A program made the translations under genes and the position numbers. From positions 1 to 22,170 of the forward strand of contig JAUCBJ010002844.1 in NCBI GenBank assembly GCA_032718475.1: a stretch of 22,170 bases of DNA, read 5' to 3'. Below, piece by piece: positions 1 to 9,402 of this stretch. The notes beneath the pieces are model-generated. The model saw only the letters and a list, made by a program, of their open reading frames with translations. It did no database searches and was not told the DNA's origin. Numbering within the stretch: the first letter of the stretch is position 1; every line of letters starts with the position of its first letter. The stretch is from Nemertoderma westbladi (Eukaryota > Xenacoelomorpha > Nemertodermatida > Nemertodermatidae).

Positions 1-2164
1 AGAATATAATATTTAAAAAAAACATCTAAAAAACAATTTACTAAAAGTATATAACTATATCAAATCTATTATATACAAGTTTAATATAGTGAAATTATAA
101 TACTGTATATTGAATGGCGAGCGAAACGAGCAGAGAAAATTTTTACATTTTTCGCTTATGACACATGTCCTGTAAACTGACTGTATCATAATCCCTGAAA
201 TTTCACTGATTTGTCTTATTTTTACAAGAATACCCTGAGATTTGCCTGGCATTTCAGCGCCCCCGGGTGAGTGCGCCCGGGGGAACATCCCCCCCCTCGC
301 TACGCCTCTGTATCCCAGCCTGTGCGTTTTTGTTATTTGTCATTTATATTATTTGTAATTTATAAAAAAAATTTGGAATTATACAGCGCTTCGTGTGCCA
401 CACTACTTGGAGCATTACTAATGGGATTCCGCCACGATGGGGGTTGTTGGCCTGTCGGTGGTGATGCCGCTCCTGTTTTGTTAGTTGTTTGTGTAGCTTA
501 CATGTTATGGACGTAACATTCAAAAATGTGTCATTTGTATAATTAATCGCAAACAATTTGTAGAATATTTAAGACTAATGGAAGTTAATTCCATTAAACA
601 TTGATGCTAAACTCGAAATGGAAGCAAATAATATCGTGATGTCATACTTGGACTATTTAATGTATTATTATAAACAGTAATTTATAAGTTTATAGAGTGG
701 GAGAATGGTTTACTGTGGAAGATCACCCATGGTGTTGAATAGGCATCCCTTGGTCACACTATAATTTCAATTTGTTTTAAATCAAATCTTGACAATTTAA
801 TAATTTTAGCGATTTATATTTTACGTTTGTTGCAAATCAACATAAAATTTATGTCTTTTAAGGATTTTAGGTTTTTCCTATTGTCATGTGCCGATGTATA
901 AATTTCGTTAAAATACAATTTCAAAAATTAATTATTGAACGCGTGACATATAACCAACCATCAGCTATTTAGCATAATTATAACTAGATATCTTTATTCA
1001 ATCTTAAAATATTAAGATAAATATTAAAAACAATAAATAACAACTATTCATTGAGAAAAATAATTAGCTCCAAGTTATAACTTAGAGAGTATTTCTATAA
1101 ATCAATAATTATTATCAATTATACAAATTGTTTACTAGTTTATTGTTTATGTACGGCATTGGGTCTTAAGCTGATGTCTGGACTGCAAAAATATGTCCTT
1201 ATAGGTATGCAATCAATCCATATATATATAATAATTATTATGTGATATAAATATATAATAGGTCTACAAAAAATAATTATACATGAAAAAATAACCCGGA
1301 TATTAATTAATATGGTTTGTATTTCACAGATTATTACATAACTGTGTTGTTTCTTATAATAGTTCAGTTACACAGACGTAAGGCATTTATTTTATAACTA
1401 CCTACCTACCTTATATTCAGCAGTGTCGTAATAATAATCTTATTGAAATTTAAAGTAGCTTAAATTACTTTAATTTAAATAATAAATATATAAATTTTCT
1501 GAAGTAATTTCGCATGCCATATTAGGTATACACATATTACAGAATGTATTCGAGTATTGGTAACTTAATAATAATGAGTAGTTGTATGTCTGACTAGTGA
1601 ATGTTTACATTTTTTCTGGCATTAAATTTTTAAAATTGAAATATTTTAAGTTAAAATGTGGATTTAAAGATCAGTTTAATTTAATTTAATTCTTATTTAT
1701 ATACAACTAGACTAGATTGACAGTCTTGATAGGGTGACAAGTTGGCTTTTCTAATATTAACAATAACAAAACGTATCTATGTAGAAATTTAATATTATAT
1801 AATAAAATGCAAGCAATATTGATGTTGCAATCGGGATGACCTGTTGTCTTTAAACATTGATAATGATTACAAGGATTAAATAAATATCCAGGAAAGCACT
1901 GAGACCCCATATACTTTATCAGACACATTCAGAACTAACAAGGTCATATACAATCATCGAACAAACCCATCTTCAATGGACGAATAATGGAAGCTGGTCA
2001 CTGAAAGCTGAAAGCATAAACTGGAATGATTTAGTGGATACCAGAGATTATATAGAAATGGAGGAGTACATTAACTACCATAAGTGAGTATACCGTCTAA
2101 CAACAAATTACAACCTATATTCATGAAATGCAGTACGCTATTGGTCGACGTGGATAAATAATAA
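1..2164. other. AT-rich stretch without a recognisable gene
   Basis: No reading frame here resembles a known protein, and frames are short and AT-driven. The first 300 bases include a motif GGCGAGCGAAACGAGC (116-131) and a GC-rich hairpin (listed separately) that stand out from the AT-rich background and look like part of an interspersed repeat. The rest holds only A/T runs and short direct repeats. No RNA gene or promoter could be supported. Confidence 0.6.
260..283. repeat. GC-rich hairpin in AT-rich DNA
   Basis: CCCCCGGG at 260-267 is followed by an 8-base loop and its exact reverse complement CCCGGGGG at 276-283, then AACAT and a run of C (289-296). It is the only strongly GC-rich patch in the first 2 kb. 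It may belong to a short interspersed repeat together with the GGCGAGCGAAACGAGC motif upstream. Its function is unknown. Confidence 0.6.
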
Positions 2165-2470
2165 GGTTTGCAGCAGTTACGGTTGAATATAGGTAAGTCC
2201 TGAACAGCCAGTACCCTCATAATATACATGGGCTTATCAATCAACAGGTTGACGCCAGCAACACACTCAATTGGTTGACTGAGAGTAGAAGACAACCCAC
2301 CCCCAAAGTTAAGGCAGAATCGCTAGTTGATCGCCTCAGTGCAGTGGGTGGAATGTCCCCTTTGATAAGCTCCTAAATTATGACGGGGTATTGCCTGATA
2401 ACTTAGTGATACGAGTGTCTGAGACTGTATTTCTAGATATACCAATTGGTGACACCTTCTTTGCCTTAAT
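2165..2470 (+). mobile_element. Decayed fragment of the LINE-A family (linker and start of RT)
   Basis: This stretch aligns base by base with roughly 5385-5715 of LINE-A. Shared landmarks are a block reading CAACAGGTTGA (2244-2254), the block AAGTTAAGGC(A/T)GAATC, GATCGCCTCA, and GGGTATTGCCTGATAACTT near 2383-2405. It covers the linker between endonuclease and RT (the ADRLNGW and LPDNF region). Small gaps and substitutions break the frame, so nothing is coded. Similarity fades just after the stretch matching the LINE-A peptide IPIGDISFA. Being much more diverged than a fresh copy, it is an old insertion. Confidence 0.8.
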
Positions 2471-2969
2471 TTCCATATCCTGAGGAAAAATATTTAAAAC
2501 ATGGACTGTGCATTGCATCCATAGGTCACATTATGTTCATCATTCTTCATTGAATTATTTCTTCAATTAACCCATGTTTGATATCTTGTCACAGCCTTGA
2601 ATGATGTATTGGTGGCGTATAGAAACCTGCTACCCGTAAATCTAAAAGACCCTTCTCTTTTTTCAATATCTTACAACAAATTTATTAATTGTCACTTGCT
2701 TATTTTACCTTTTGCATTGGCTTCGGTTCTAAATGATGAGTTTATGTTTCTGAACACTCGATGTTACTGTAGTTGTCACTTGTCTGTTATACAATCATCA
2801 CCTTCTTCAATCACATTCACTTTACAGACACTTATATGTTCCTTTAATCAAGTAACTACTTATGCTTTGCAATTCTTGTCTACATTCCTTACAAGTTGCA
2901 TGGCAGTTTGCTTTCCGAAATGCAACAGTTTTTTTAAATTGACTCCAAATTTAATCTTGCTTACACCCA

Positions 2970-3055
2970 GACATAGAAACCGGAAACCAAATTTTGCTAT
3001 TTTGTTGTTAAGCTGGCATAGCATTACTAAAACAGATGCAATGCAGCATGCAGGT
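2970..3055 (+). mobile_element. Decayed 3' end of a LINE-A family copy
   Basis: Bases about 2990-3055 match LINE-A 7210-7275, the last coding bases and short 3' UTR. Shared landmarks are ATTTTGTTG, AAGC(T/C)GGCA(T/C)AGCATT and TGCAATGCAGCATGC. The piece falls inside an otherwise unrecognised 157-codon open frame (2597-3070) whose last 25 or so residues come from this LINE sequence. No TAG tail is left. I found no support for the upstream part of that frame being a gene. Confidence 0.65.
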
Positions 3056-3098
3056 AATACTATGTTTTAAATGGTTTGAATTTGTCCATTACATATTC

Positions 3099-3359
3099 TT
3101 ACTGACATAGATAAGGCCGCCTACGTTTCAATAAGGTGTTTAAATATTCTTCCCCTTCCATGACTGGCTTACGTTTAAGAACCTCAAAATGTAGAACAAT
3201 TTCAATAGGCCTAATGAATCCTCTAATAATAGACATGCTAGTCTGATTTATGACGACATGTATGACTGCTAGAGATGCACCTTGTTTGCAGCTGCTGATA
3301 AATCTGCTGCAAATGTAACTCGGAAGTAAATGAAAGAATGGGATTTCAAGTAGTAACAC
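3099..3359 (-). CDS. Unrecognised 86-codon open frame
   Basis: An open frame without internal stops lies between two LINE relics. Its N-terminal half is hydrophobic and its C-terminal end is basic (LLKRRRPYLCQ). No motif, domain or signal peptide could be named. A start would fall in AT-rich DNA, and no splice sites were identified that would make it an exon. It may be chance or a piece of an unknown repeat. It is listed only because it is one of the few non-shadow frames in this stretch. Confidence 0.12.
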   Translation of the reverse strand: MLLLEIPFFHLLPSYICSRFISSCKQGASLAVIHVVINQTSMSIIRGFIRPIEIVLHFEVLKRKPVMEGEEYLNTLLKRRRPYLCQ

Positions 3360-3504
3360 TAAAATTTTTTAAAAAGTAATTAAGTAAAGTTTATTTCAAA
3401 ATAGAAATACAATAGGGATATCGATCTTATGGTATTTATGCTATATTGTGTATACATCCTTTATAGCTCTACTGTGGAAATAGGCCAAAGTTATACATCT
3501 ACAT

Positions 3505-3850
3505 CAGTAAAACATGGTCTGCAGCATCAATTATCTATCCAGAATTTGGTAAGTAGATAGCTCTGTTGAATAGCTCCTTCTAGCTGCACCTTTTCCATAG
3601 AGCCTGTGGTACTCTATGGCAGTACATTTGAAGGGCTCTTCCTGCTAACTGCTGAGATACCAGATTCATGGATGTTACTTTCCATACTTAGATATACCAG
3701 ACCAGAATATTACGCAATATCAATCTTGTGAATAAATTATGTGCTAAGTGCTGCTGTTAGATGCAGGGACTGAGACTGAAATTATGTATGAGAGTGTTCA
3801 TCTGTTTGCCATTGTGCCTTGGAAGGAAAATGAAGTGAATTCATCATCTA
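3505..3850 (+). mobile_element. Decayed fragment of the LINE-A family (region after RT)
   Basis: Matches LINE-A from about 6738 onward. The blocks ACATGG, CCAGAATTTGG and GCTGCACC lead to GAGCCTGTGGTACTCTATGGCAG, which still reads EPVVLYGS, the counterpart of the LINE-A PVLLYGS motif. It continues through CTAACTGCTGAG and CATGGATGTTACTTTC (counterpart of SLDGTF). Similarity is weaker beyond 3700 but returns near 3800-3850, where CTGTTTGCC...ATTGTGCC corresponds to the LRFAGHCF box. Several stops and indels make it non-coding. Confidence 0.7.
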
Positions 3851-3859
3851 TGAAGCTCG

Positions 3860-4421
3860 ATATTTGTATTAGTAAACCTACCGACTCAAGTTCAACTTAA
3901 TTATATCGACATCTTGAGTTCTACATCAAATTTCTTGGTAATATGGTTCTTTTATTGATAAAAATGTGTAAACTGAAATCCATGGGATGTTGTGCTGTTC
4001 TAGAGCAGTGTGCTTCCTTTAACATTGGCTGGATATTCGCTGAATATTATAACTGGCCATAGTAGGCCTACTTAGCCATTGTTGGTTGTGCTTTCTCTGC
4101 TATTTTAGAATGCATTCCATTGTTTTCAATCTTAATTTCACAATTACTGCTGCAAGTTTAATTCGAGTCAGGTATTCCTTTCGCAGCTGGTTTTCTTTGT
4201 TCAGTTACATTAACATTGATTTATTTGTGAGCAGCAGGTACTTTATGATTTGCAAATAGAGTAACTTTTATTACTCAAACAAATTCATTTACAATTCGTT
4301 TGTTGCATGGGATGAAACTATGAATTTTATTATATAATCATTAGGTCATCAGCCATTCTATTGAAAATAAAGTGCGTTATGTTGAGTAAATTCAAATAAA
4401 AAGACGCATGACTGGGAATGG
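3860..4421. other. Gene-free AT-rich stretch before LINE-A
   Basis: Nothing recognisable was found here. The last bases supply the 5' copy of the LINE-A target duplication and, by chance, the ATG at 4418 that opens the endonuclease frame. Confidence 0.5.
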
Positions 4422-4423
4422 GT

Positions 4424-4444
4424 AGGGATATATCATGCTTTAAT
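4424..4444 (+). repeat. Target-site duplication of LINE-A, 5' copy
   Basis: This 21-base block begins AGGGATATAT and ends GCTTTAAT. It is identical to 7301-7321. Extending outward, G4422 and T4423 also match, but in the 3' copy these bases belong to the TAG tail. The duplication marks the exact ends of the insertion. Confidence 0.93.
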
Positions 4445-4800
4445 GAGGTTCTGATTAAGGACATGGGGGGCGGTTGGCGACTCGCCCTCGCGTCAGCAGA
4501 TGATAGTGGCAATGGTGGAATTGATCTATTGATGAATCCAACTGCACATGCAGCATTGGACAAAATAGACCAAATCTCTAACCGCATCATCCGTTGCCAC
4601 TTCTCATGTTCTGGAAGACTGGCTAAGAAGTTTCCTAAGGTGGTTCTGATTGTGTGCTACTCTCCAACTAGTGTTGCCCCTGTAGAGGAGGTGGAAAATT
4701 TCTACCACAATCTACAAGCAGCGACTGATGGAGTGGATCAGCATGCATTCTTAACATTCCTGGGAGATTTTAATGCAAGTCTGCATCAATCACTACATCG
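4445..4800 (+). pseudogene. LINE-A endonuclease domain, N-terminally truncated, first frame
   Basis: This frame encodes part of an apurinic/apyrimidinic-type endonuclease of the LINE kind, which nicks target DNA to prime reverse transcription. Visible motifs are GNGGIDLLMN, SNRIIR, the strand VVLIVCYSPT and the GDFNASL box (Asp and Asn of the active site). The frame is open from ATG 4418, but its first nine residues come from the target site, so that start is accidental. After GDFNASL the frame loses homology and the protein continues in the next frame (from 4774). This implies one net frameshift between about 4774 and 4800. It lacks the N-terminal catalytic Asn and Glu boxes, so it cannot act alone. 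Confidence 0.85.
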
Positions 4801-7248
4801 CCCTGGGTCTATAGCAATAGTGTTAACCGAAATTCTGTCCATCTTCAGGATTTTATCTCTGGAAATGGATTGTTTTCGGCTGGAACCCAGTTCAAGAAAC
4901 GAACTGGAAAGCTATGGACTCATAGTGGACCCAGTGGTCACAAGTCCCAGATAGACCATATTCTGTTTCGTAGGAAATACAGGAGCTCTATACAAGACTG
5001 TAATGCATTTACACTTCGACCCTTCTCCAGTGATCACCGCCTTATTGTGGCCAAGGTAAGACTTAGTCTGCGTGCTAGCAGAACAACGAAATCTGCCTTG
5101 CCGCGGCATGACTGGTCCTCTCTGTTGCAACAGCCAAGTGTGAGATCCAGCTTCACACTACAGCTGAGCAACAGGTATGAGACTCTTGCCTCTAAGGCGG
5201 CAGATCACTGTGAGGGCTATACTGCCTTTACAGAAGCAGTTAAGTTAGCAGCTGCAGAAACAGTTCCTGTATACCCTCGAAACAGGAAAAGGGCCCCCTG
5301 GACTGACAACAAAATTCAGAAGTGTCGAAATGACCTTCATAAGGCGCAGAAAGAGTCCCGACTCAAACAGACTATAGCGGCCAAGAATGCAGTTAAGGCT
5401 GCATCTAGGTCCCTGAACAGGCAGTACTCTGCTAATCTACAGGAGCTAATAAACCAACAGGTTGATGCCATCAATGATGCTGACGACAGCAGGCAATCAT
5501 CCCAGGCATGGAAATCGATCAATCTGCTTACTGGGCGGAAAAGCCAACCAACCACCAAGGTTAAGGCTGAATCACCAGCCGATCGCCTCAATGGTTGGAA
5601 AGCCCACTTTGAAAAGCTCCTCAATATTGACAGGGTATTGCCTGATAACTTTATAGAAGTAAAAGTGTCTGAGTCTGTACTCCCAGATATTCCCATTGGC
5701 GACATCTCCTTTGCAGAAGTGAAGGCTGCTGCAAAGAGCATTAAGACCAATCGTGCCAGTGGAGTAGATGGTGTTCCCCCTGAGGTCTTTAAAATACCTG
5801 AGTGTTTAAAGCTCATCTATCCCATCATAGTAGACATGTACCGAACAACAAGAGTCCCACAAGAAATGAAAACAAATAAGTTGGTGCCAGTTCCCAAGAA
5901 GGGCAACCTAACACTCTATGGTTCTTTTCGGGGAATCTCATTGATCTCGATTGCTGCAAAGCTATACAATAGGATTCTATTAAATCGCATCAGGGATCCC
6001 ATTGAGAGACTGCTCCGTGGAAATCAGAATGGGTTCCGTAAAGGTCGTGGGACCATGGAGCCCATTTTGGCACTTAGAAGGATAATTGAAGAGTTATCAA
6101 AAAAGAAAGACAGGCATCTGGCTGTTATCTTTGTTGACTTCTTCAAGGCCTTTGATTCAGTCTCTCGCTCACGTATGTTCAGCATACTTTCATTATATGG
6201 GATTCCGGATGAAATTATTGCAGCAATCAGATCAGTATACGATGGTTCGACAACATTTGTGTCTACTGTTGACGGTGACACAGAACCATTTGAACTGTTA
6301 TGGGGCGTCCTCCAAGGAGACACACTTGCACAATTCTTGTTCATTATTGTGGTTGACTATGTTCTACGCATGTCCTTAGATCATTATAATGATGATGGGG
6401 TGATGATAACTCCACCTACTGGCTCCAGAAGTCGAGGAATTCTTGCCAAGTACCTAACTGATCTAGACTTTGCTGATGACTTAGGAGTACTCTCAGAATC
6501 ATTAGAGGGAGCCCAACGGCTCCTCAGCTCATTAGAACATGCTGCTTCTAGTGTTGGTCTTTTTATTAACTCCAGAAAGACCAAAATTCTGACAGTTAAC
6601 TTTGAAAGTCCTCAGCAAGTCTCTGATCGGATGAGCATAAGCTCAAAGGATGGTATGCTTGAGCATGTGGACGACTTCTGTTACCTGGGATCATGGATCC
6701 GGAAGTCAGGTGAGGACCTTCGAATACGTAAGGGAAAGGCATGGGCAGCCTTGAATAGGCTTTCCAGGATTTGGAAGTCACCGAGAATTAATCGGAAACT
6801 TAAGGTCCGATTATTTAGAGCAGCAGTAGTTCCAGTACTCCTCTACGGGAGTCCATGCTGGGCTCTAACTGCTGAGGACACCAAATCTCTGGATGGCACA
6901 TTCACAAGAATGCTACGCCGGGTTCATTGTGTCAAGTACAATGCACACATCTCCAACAAGACACTATATAACATTGGAGGTGTCTCATTGGTTCTCCCAA
7001 GCTTGACACTAGAACAAAATCGCCTCCGCTTTGCAGGACATTGCTTTCGCCGTGAGGACCAGCCAGTGAATAATCTTGTACTTTGGCAGCCTCATGGAGT
7101 GAATAAGCATGGTGGACAGCCCATGACTTTCTTGAGACGCATCTTAAAGGACACTGGCCTTAAAGATGCGGATGATCTAGCAAATGTCATGGGTGATAGG
7201 GAGTTGTGGCGGTGCAATTTTGTTGACAAGCCGGCACAGCATTCTTAA
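4774..7248 (+). CDS. LINE-A reverse transcriptase with C-terminal end of endonuclease
   Basis: The frame is open from the stop at 4771-4773 to TAA 7246-7248. TTG 4870 is the first usual alternative start, and numbering here begins there (792 residues). Residues 1-65 finish the endonuclease: QIDHILF (27-33) and SSDHRLIV (53-60) with its catalytic His. A basic linker follows. The RT includes PKKG...FRGISL (fingers), QNGFRKGRGT and motif A VDFFKAFDS with Asp423. GVLQGDTLAQ lies near 479-488 and motif C FADD at 534-537. The C-terminal part has CYLGSW, PVLLYGSPCWALT and LRFAGHCFRRED, the usual RTE-like tail. All three catalytic Asp are present, so the RT could be active if expressed. Two unusual residues are an extra Phe in motif A (DFFKAF where DFKKAF is common) and Gln where Pro is usual after GDTLA. 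With no natural start it would need an external promoter and start codon. Confidence 0.9.
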   Translation, partial: CKSASITTSPWVYSNSVNRNSVHLQDFISGNGLFSAGTQFKKRTGKLWTHSGPSGHKSQIDHILFRRKYRSSIQDCNAFTLRPFSSDHRLIVAKVRLSLRASRTTKSALPRHDWSSLLQQPSVRSSFTLQLSNRYETLASKAADHCEGYTAFTEAVKLAAAETVPVYPRNRKRAPWTDNKIQKCRNDLHKAQKESRLKQTIAAKNAVKAASRSLNRQYSANLQELINQQVDAINDADDSRQSSQAWKSINLLTGRKSQPTTKVKAESPADRLNGWKAHFEKLLNIDRVLPDNFIEVKVSESVLPDIPIGDISFAEVKAAAKSIKTNRASGVDGVPPEVFKIPECLKLIYPIIVDMYRTTRVPQEMKTNKLVPVPKKGNLTLYGSFRGISLISIAAKLYNRILLNRIRDPIERLLRGNQNGFRKGRGTMEPILALRRIIEELSKKKDRHLAVIFVDFFKAFDSVSRSRMFSILSLYGIPDEIIAAIRSVYDGSTTFVSTVDGDTEPFELLWGVLQGDTLAQFLFIIVVDYVLRMSLDHYNDDGVMITPPTGSRSRGILAKYLTDLDFADDLGVLSESLEGAQRLLSSLEHAASSVGLFINSRKTKILTVNFESPQQVSDRMSISSKDGMLEHVDDFCYLGSWIRKSGEDLRIRKGKAWAALNRLSRIWKSPRINRKLKVRLFRAAVVPVLLYGSPCWALTAEDTKSLDGTFTRMLRRVHCVKYNAHISNKTLYNIGGVSLVLPSLTLEQNRLRFAGHCFRREDQPVNNLVLWQPHGVNKHGGQPMTFLRRILKDTGLKDADDLANVMGDRELWRCNFVDKPAQHS

Positions 7249-7278
7249 AAATGCAGCTGCAATGCAGCATGCCGATCC

Positions 7279-7302
7279 TAGTAGTAGTAGTAGTAGTAGT
7301 AG
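7279..7302 (+). repeat. (TAG)8 tail of LINE-A
   Basis: Eight TAG units close the element, and the last overlaps the first bases of the target duplication. A short microsatellite tail in place of poly(A) fits an RTE-like 3' end. LINE-C carries the same tail motif. Confidence 0.9.
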
Positions 7303-7321
7303 GGATATATCATGCTTTAAT
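7301..7321 (+). repeat. Target-site duplication of LINE-A, 3' copy
   Basis: Identical to 4424-4444 over 21 bases. It directly follows the TAG tail and fixes the 3' boundary of the insertion. Confidence 0.93.
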
Positions 7322-8519
7322 ATTATTATATCCTGTACTTATTATGTCTGTCCAATATTGAACAATTGGGACATCGTAGTCAATCAACATCGAATGTCAA
7401 CATCATTGTATTGGTTTTAGTGAATAGTATGATGATGATATTTATGTAAAGCTAGACAGGGAAACGCAAAAGGTATAAAATATTTAATTAATTGTTATCG
7501 ACATTATTTATTATATTTGATTATTTATTAAAATGGTGGTCATTTATTAAATTAAATAATATAATTGGTGGGTGATCTGAATTGCTGAGTGAATATTTAT
7601 TGTATGTATTTGATATTTGTTGTTGATTCAAATAACGGACGATTCCGGAATAAGGTGAATTTGATCCAGATAACAGTTTAATGGAAGCTTAACCTTGCCA
7701 ATGAATTATTAATATACACCTTGAAGAAGACTATGTCTTTAACTATTTCTCATATGATGAGATGACCTCGAATTGTCGTATATTGTGACTGTATAAAAAT
7801 AATCTTTATATATGTCGTGCCTCCGAGCCATATATTTGTTTTTTCTCTACTAGCCGTACTTGGGCTTTTTATATATATAATACGAAATAAATAATTATTA
7901 ACGGTAAATAAATTACAATAAAAATAATTCATTATTCATATATATTCATTATTCATAAAATGAAAACCTTTACTATCCCAAATTAGTTGGATTCGATTAA
8001 CAAGTCTGGTTTTCTCATAACAAGTATGATTGACTGACTACATATCACTGGCAATTGTTTAAACCTAGACATTATAGGAACCATCCGAAAACAAATCAGA
8101 ACTATCATTTGACCATAAACATAATTCTGATCAAAAATTCTGTCACAACAATATTCATATTTCTTAATCAATTAAATTAATTCGTCGTTACAAAATAATT
8201 AAATAAGAACTGCTACACTACAATCTATATTATTTACAAAAATAATCATTTATCCCTTTAGTATTATTATAATACGTTCGACATTGGTGCGTCTAGCCAG
8301 TGATGATAACAGCAAGATAACAAAGACTACAGTATGTGTTACATTCTTACCACGCCAACATAGCTAATAAACTATTAACTCCTCCTGGTAACTCAGTAAC
8401 CATAGACAAACACTCCCAGCTGAATATAACCAGAAGTTTGAAACCTAGCTTACCAGGTTCGAGCACCAATTGGCTCGATTGATGTTTTCGCAATAGGATA
8501 CGGTTATTATACATTATAT
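7322..8519. other. Gene-free AT-rich stretch
   Basis: Only short, low-complexity frames occur. Several A/T-rich palindromic runs are present (for example near 7870 and 7930). No coding, RNA or regulatory feature could be supported. Confidence 0.55.
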
Positions 8520-8950
8520 TACATCCAAAGATTTGGTGTCAAAGCCCAGCCCAGCATGGCATTTCATATTGTTGTATTGATGCTCTAAATAATCGTACCT
8601 TGAGATTCTGTTTTATTCTAAGGAACTTCCAATTCCGGGACAGTCAATTCAATGTTGCCCATGCCTTCCCCTTACCTATTCTAAGGTCTTCACTGATTTC
8701 CGGATCCATGAACCCAGGTAACAGAAGTCATCCACATGTTCAAGCGCACCGCCCTTAAAACCTATACTTTCAACATTTCCTGAGGACTGTCAAAGTTAAC
8801 TATCAAAATTTTGGACAAACACTGGAAGCTGCCTGTTCTAATGAGCTGCGGAGACATTACGCTCCCTCTAGTAATTCATATGGGTATGCGTAAGCCATCA
8901 GCAAAGTCTAGCTAGTAAGGTGCTCGGCTGGATTTCCTTGAATTGGCTCT
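8520..8950 (-). mobile_element. Decayed LINE-A family fragment, RT motif C and following region
   Basis: The reverse complement aligns with LINE-A 6420-6900. Clear blocks are CTAGACTTTGCTGATG (around motif C), CAGCTCATTAGAACA, GTTAACTTTGA(C/A)AGTCCTCAG and TGTTACCTGGG(T/A)TCATGGAT. The piece ends near ACACCAAATCT(T/C)TGGATG. FADD has become FADG, a segment of roughly two dozen bases after the block for SVGL is missing, and there are several stops. It is a dead, old copy and shows that the family was active here more than once and in both orientations. Confidence 0.85.
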
Positions 8951-9336
8951 TACCACGCTAATATGCGCTAAAGTATGATCATTGCTCATTATGTGTTATG
9001 GGTGTAAAACGTTCATGGTTTTTACCAATAAACTATAATTTAAGAAAAGTTGAGTTTAAATTGCACCATTACTAGCAATTGGCAGAACAGGAGTACCAGG
9101 AAACAGTTACCGCTTACCCATGAGCACAGCGCATGTGTAGTTAGCCGTAATGTAGTACTGGTGGCTTTCAATTGAATCGATTTCTCAGGAACTAACTAAC
9201 TACAGTATGCGGGAACATTCCCATATATCGATCCGGGGTTACCCTTAATTTACTTTGCTTAGTCAACATTTTAATAATATCCAGTAGTAACAGAATAATA
9301 AAGTTGCAACTAACTGTTCACTTTTTCTACATATCA
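8951..9336. other. Short gene-free stretch
   Basis: Nothing was recognised. It may include further, unalignable LINE-A relic on its left side. Confidence 0.4.
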
Positions 9337-9402
9337 CCAAGTCAATAATAAACTGTCGAATTGTAAGCGAGCTTACAATTCGACAGTTTATTATTGACTT
9401 GG
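9337..9402. repeat. Perfect 32-bp inverted repeat with 2-base loop
   Basis: The left arm 9337-9368 (starting CCAAGTCAATAATAAACTG) and the right arm 9371-9402 are exact reverse complements, separated only by GA at 9369-9370. Pairing stops sharply on both sides. In single-stranded DNA or RNA this would be a 32-bp stem, and in duplex DNA a cruciform. The loop is too short for a usual miRNA precursor. It is either a young foldback sequence, a template-switch product, or an assembly or cloning artefact. Confidence 0.93.

Larger units (their letters stand above)
4445..7300 (+). mobile_element. LINE-A: 5'-truncated RTE-like non-LTR retrotransposon
   Basis: A 2,856-base insertion bounded by an exact 21-bp target duplication. 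It begins inside the AP-type endonuclease domain, so the N-terminus of the protein is missing, as expected when target-primed reverse transcription stops early. It then carries the rest of the endonuclease, a linker, a full reverse transcriptase and a C-terminal domain. A very short 3' UTR (about 30 bases) and a (TAG)n microsatellite tail instead of poly(A) follow. Endonuclease plus RT in one frame, a tiny 3' UTR and a microsatellite tail are typical of the RTE group of LINEs. The clade assignment is from memory of protein motifs and is not tested. Only one frame break is obvious, so the copy is fairly young. Confidence 0.92.

Noticed and set aside
271-516. An 81-codon frame in the first kilobase
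   Set aside because: It overlaps the GC hairpin and an A/T-rich stretch, has an opposing frame of similar length, and has no homology I can name.
1884-2087. A 67-codon open stretch rich in Trp, Asn and Glu (includes WNDLVDTRDYIEMEEY)
   Set aside because: It has no start codon near its beginning and no recognised family. It is near an old LINE relic but does not align to it.
2597-3070. A 157-codon frame as a host gene
   Set aside because: Its last part is LINE-A 3' end and the rest shows no motif. The start is in AT-rich DNA.
5337-5816. A 159-codon minus-strand frame opposite LINE-A
   Set aside because: Shadow of the RT frame, with no independent homology.
8440-8475. AGGTTCGAGCACC as a tRNA T-arm
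   Set aside because: No matching A-box, acceptor stem or anticodon arm is found at the needed distance.
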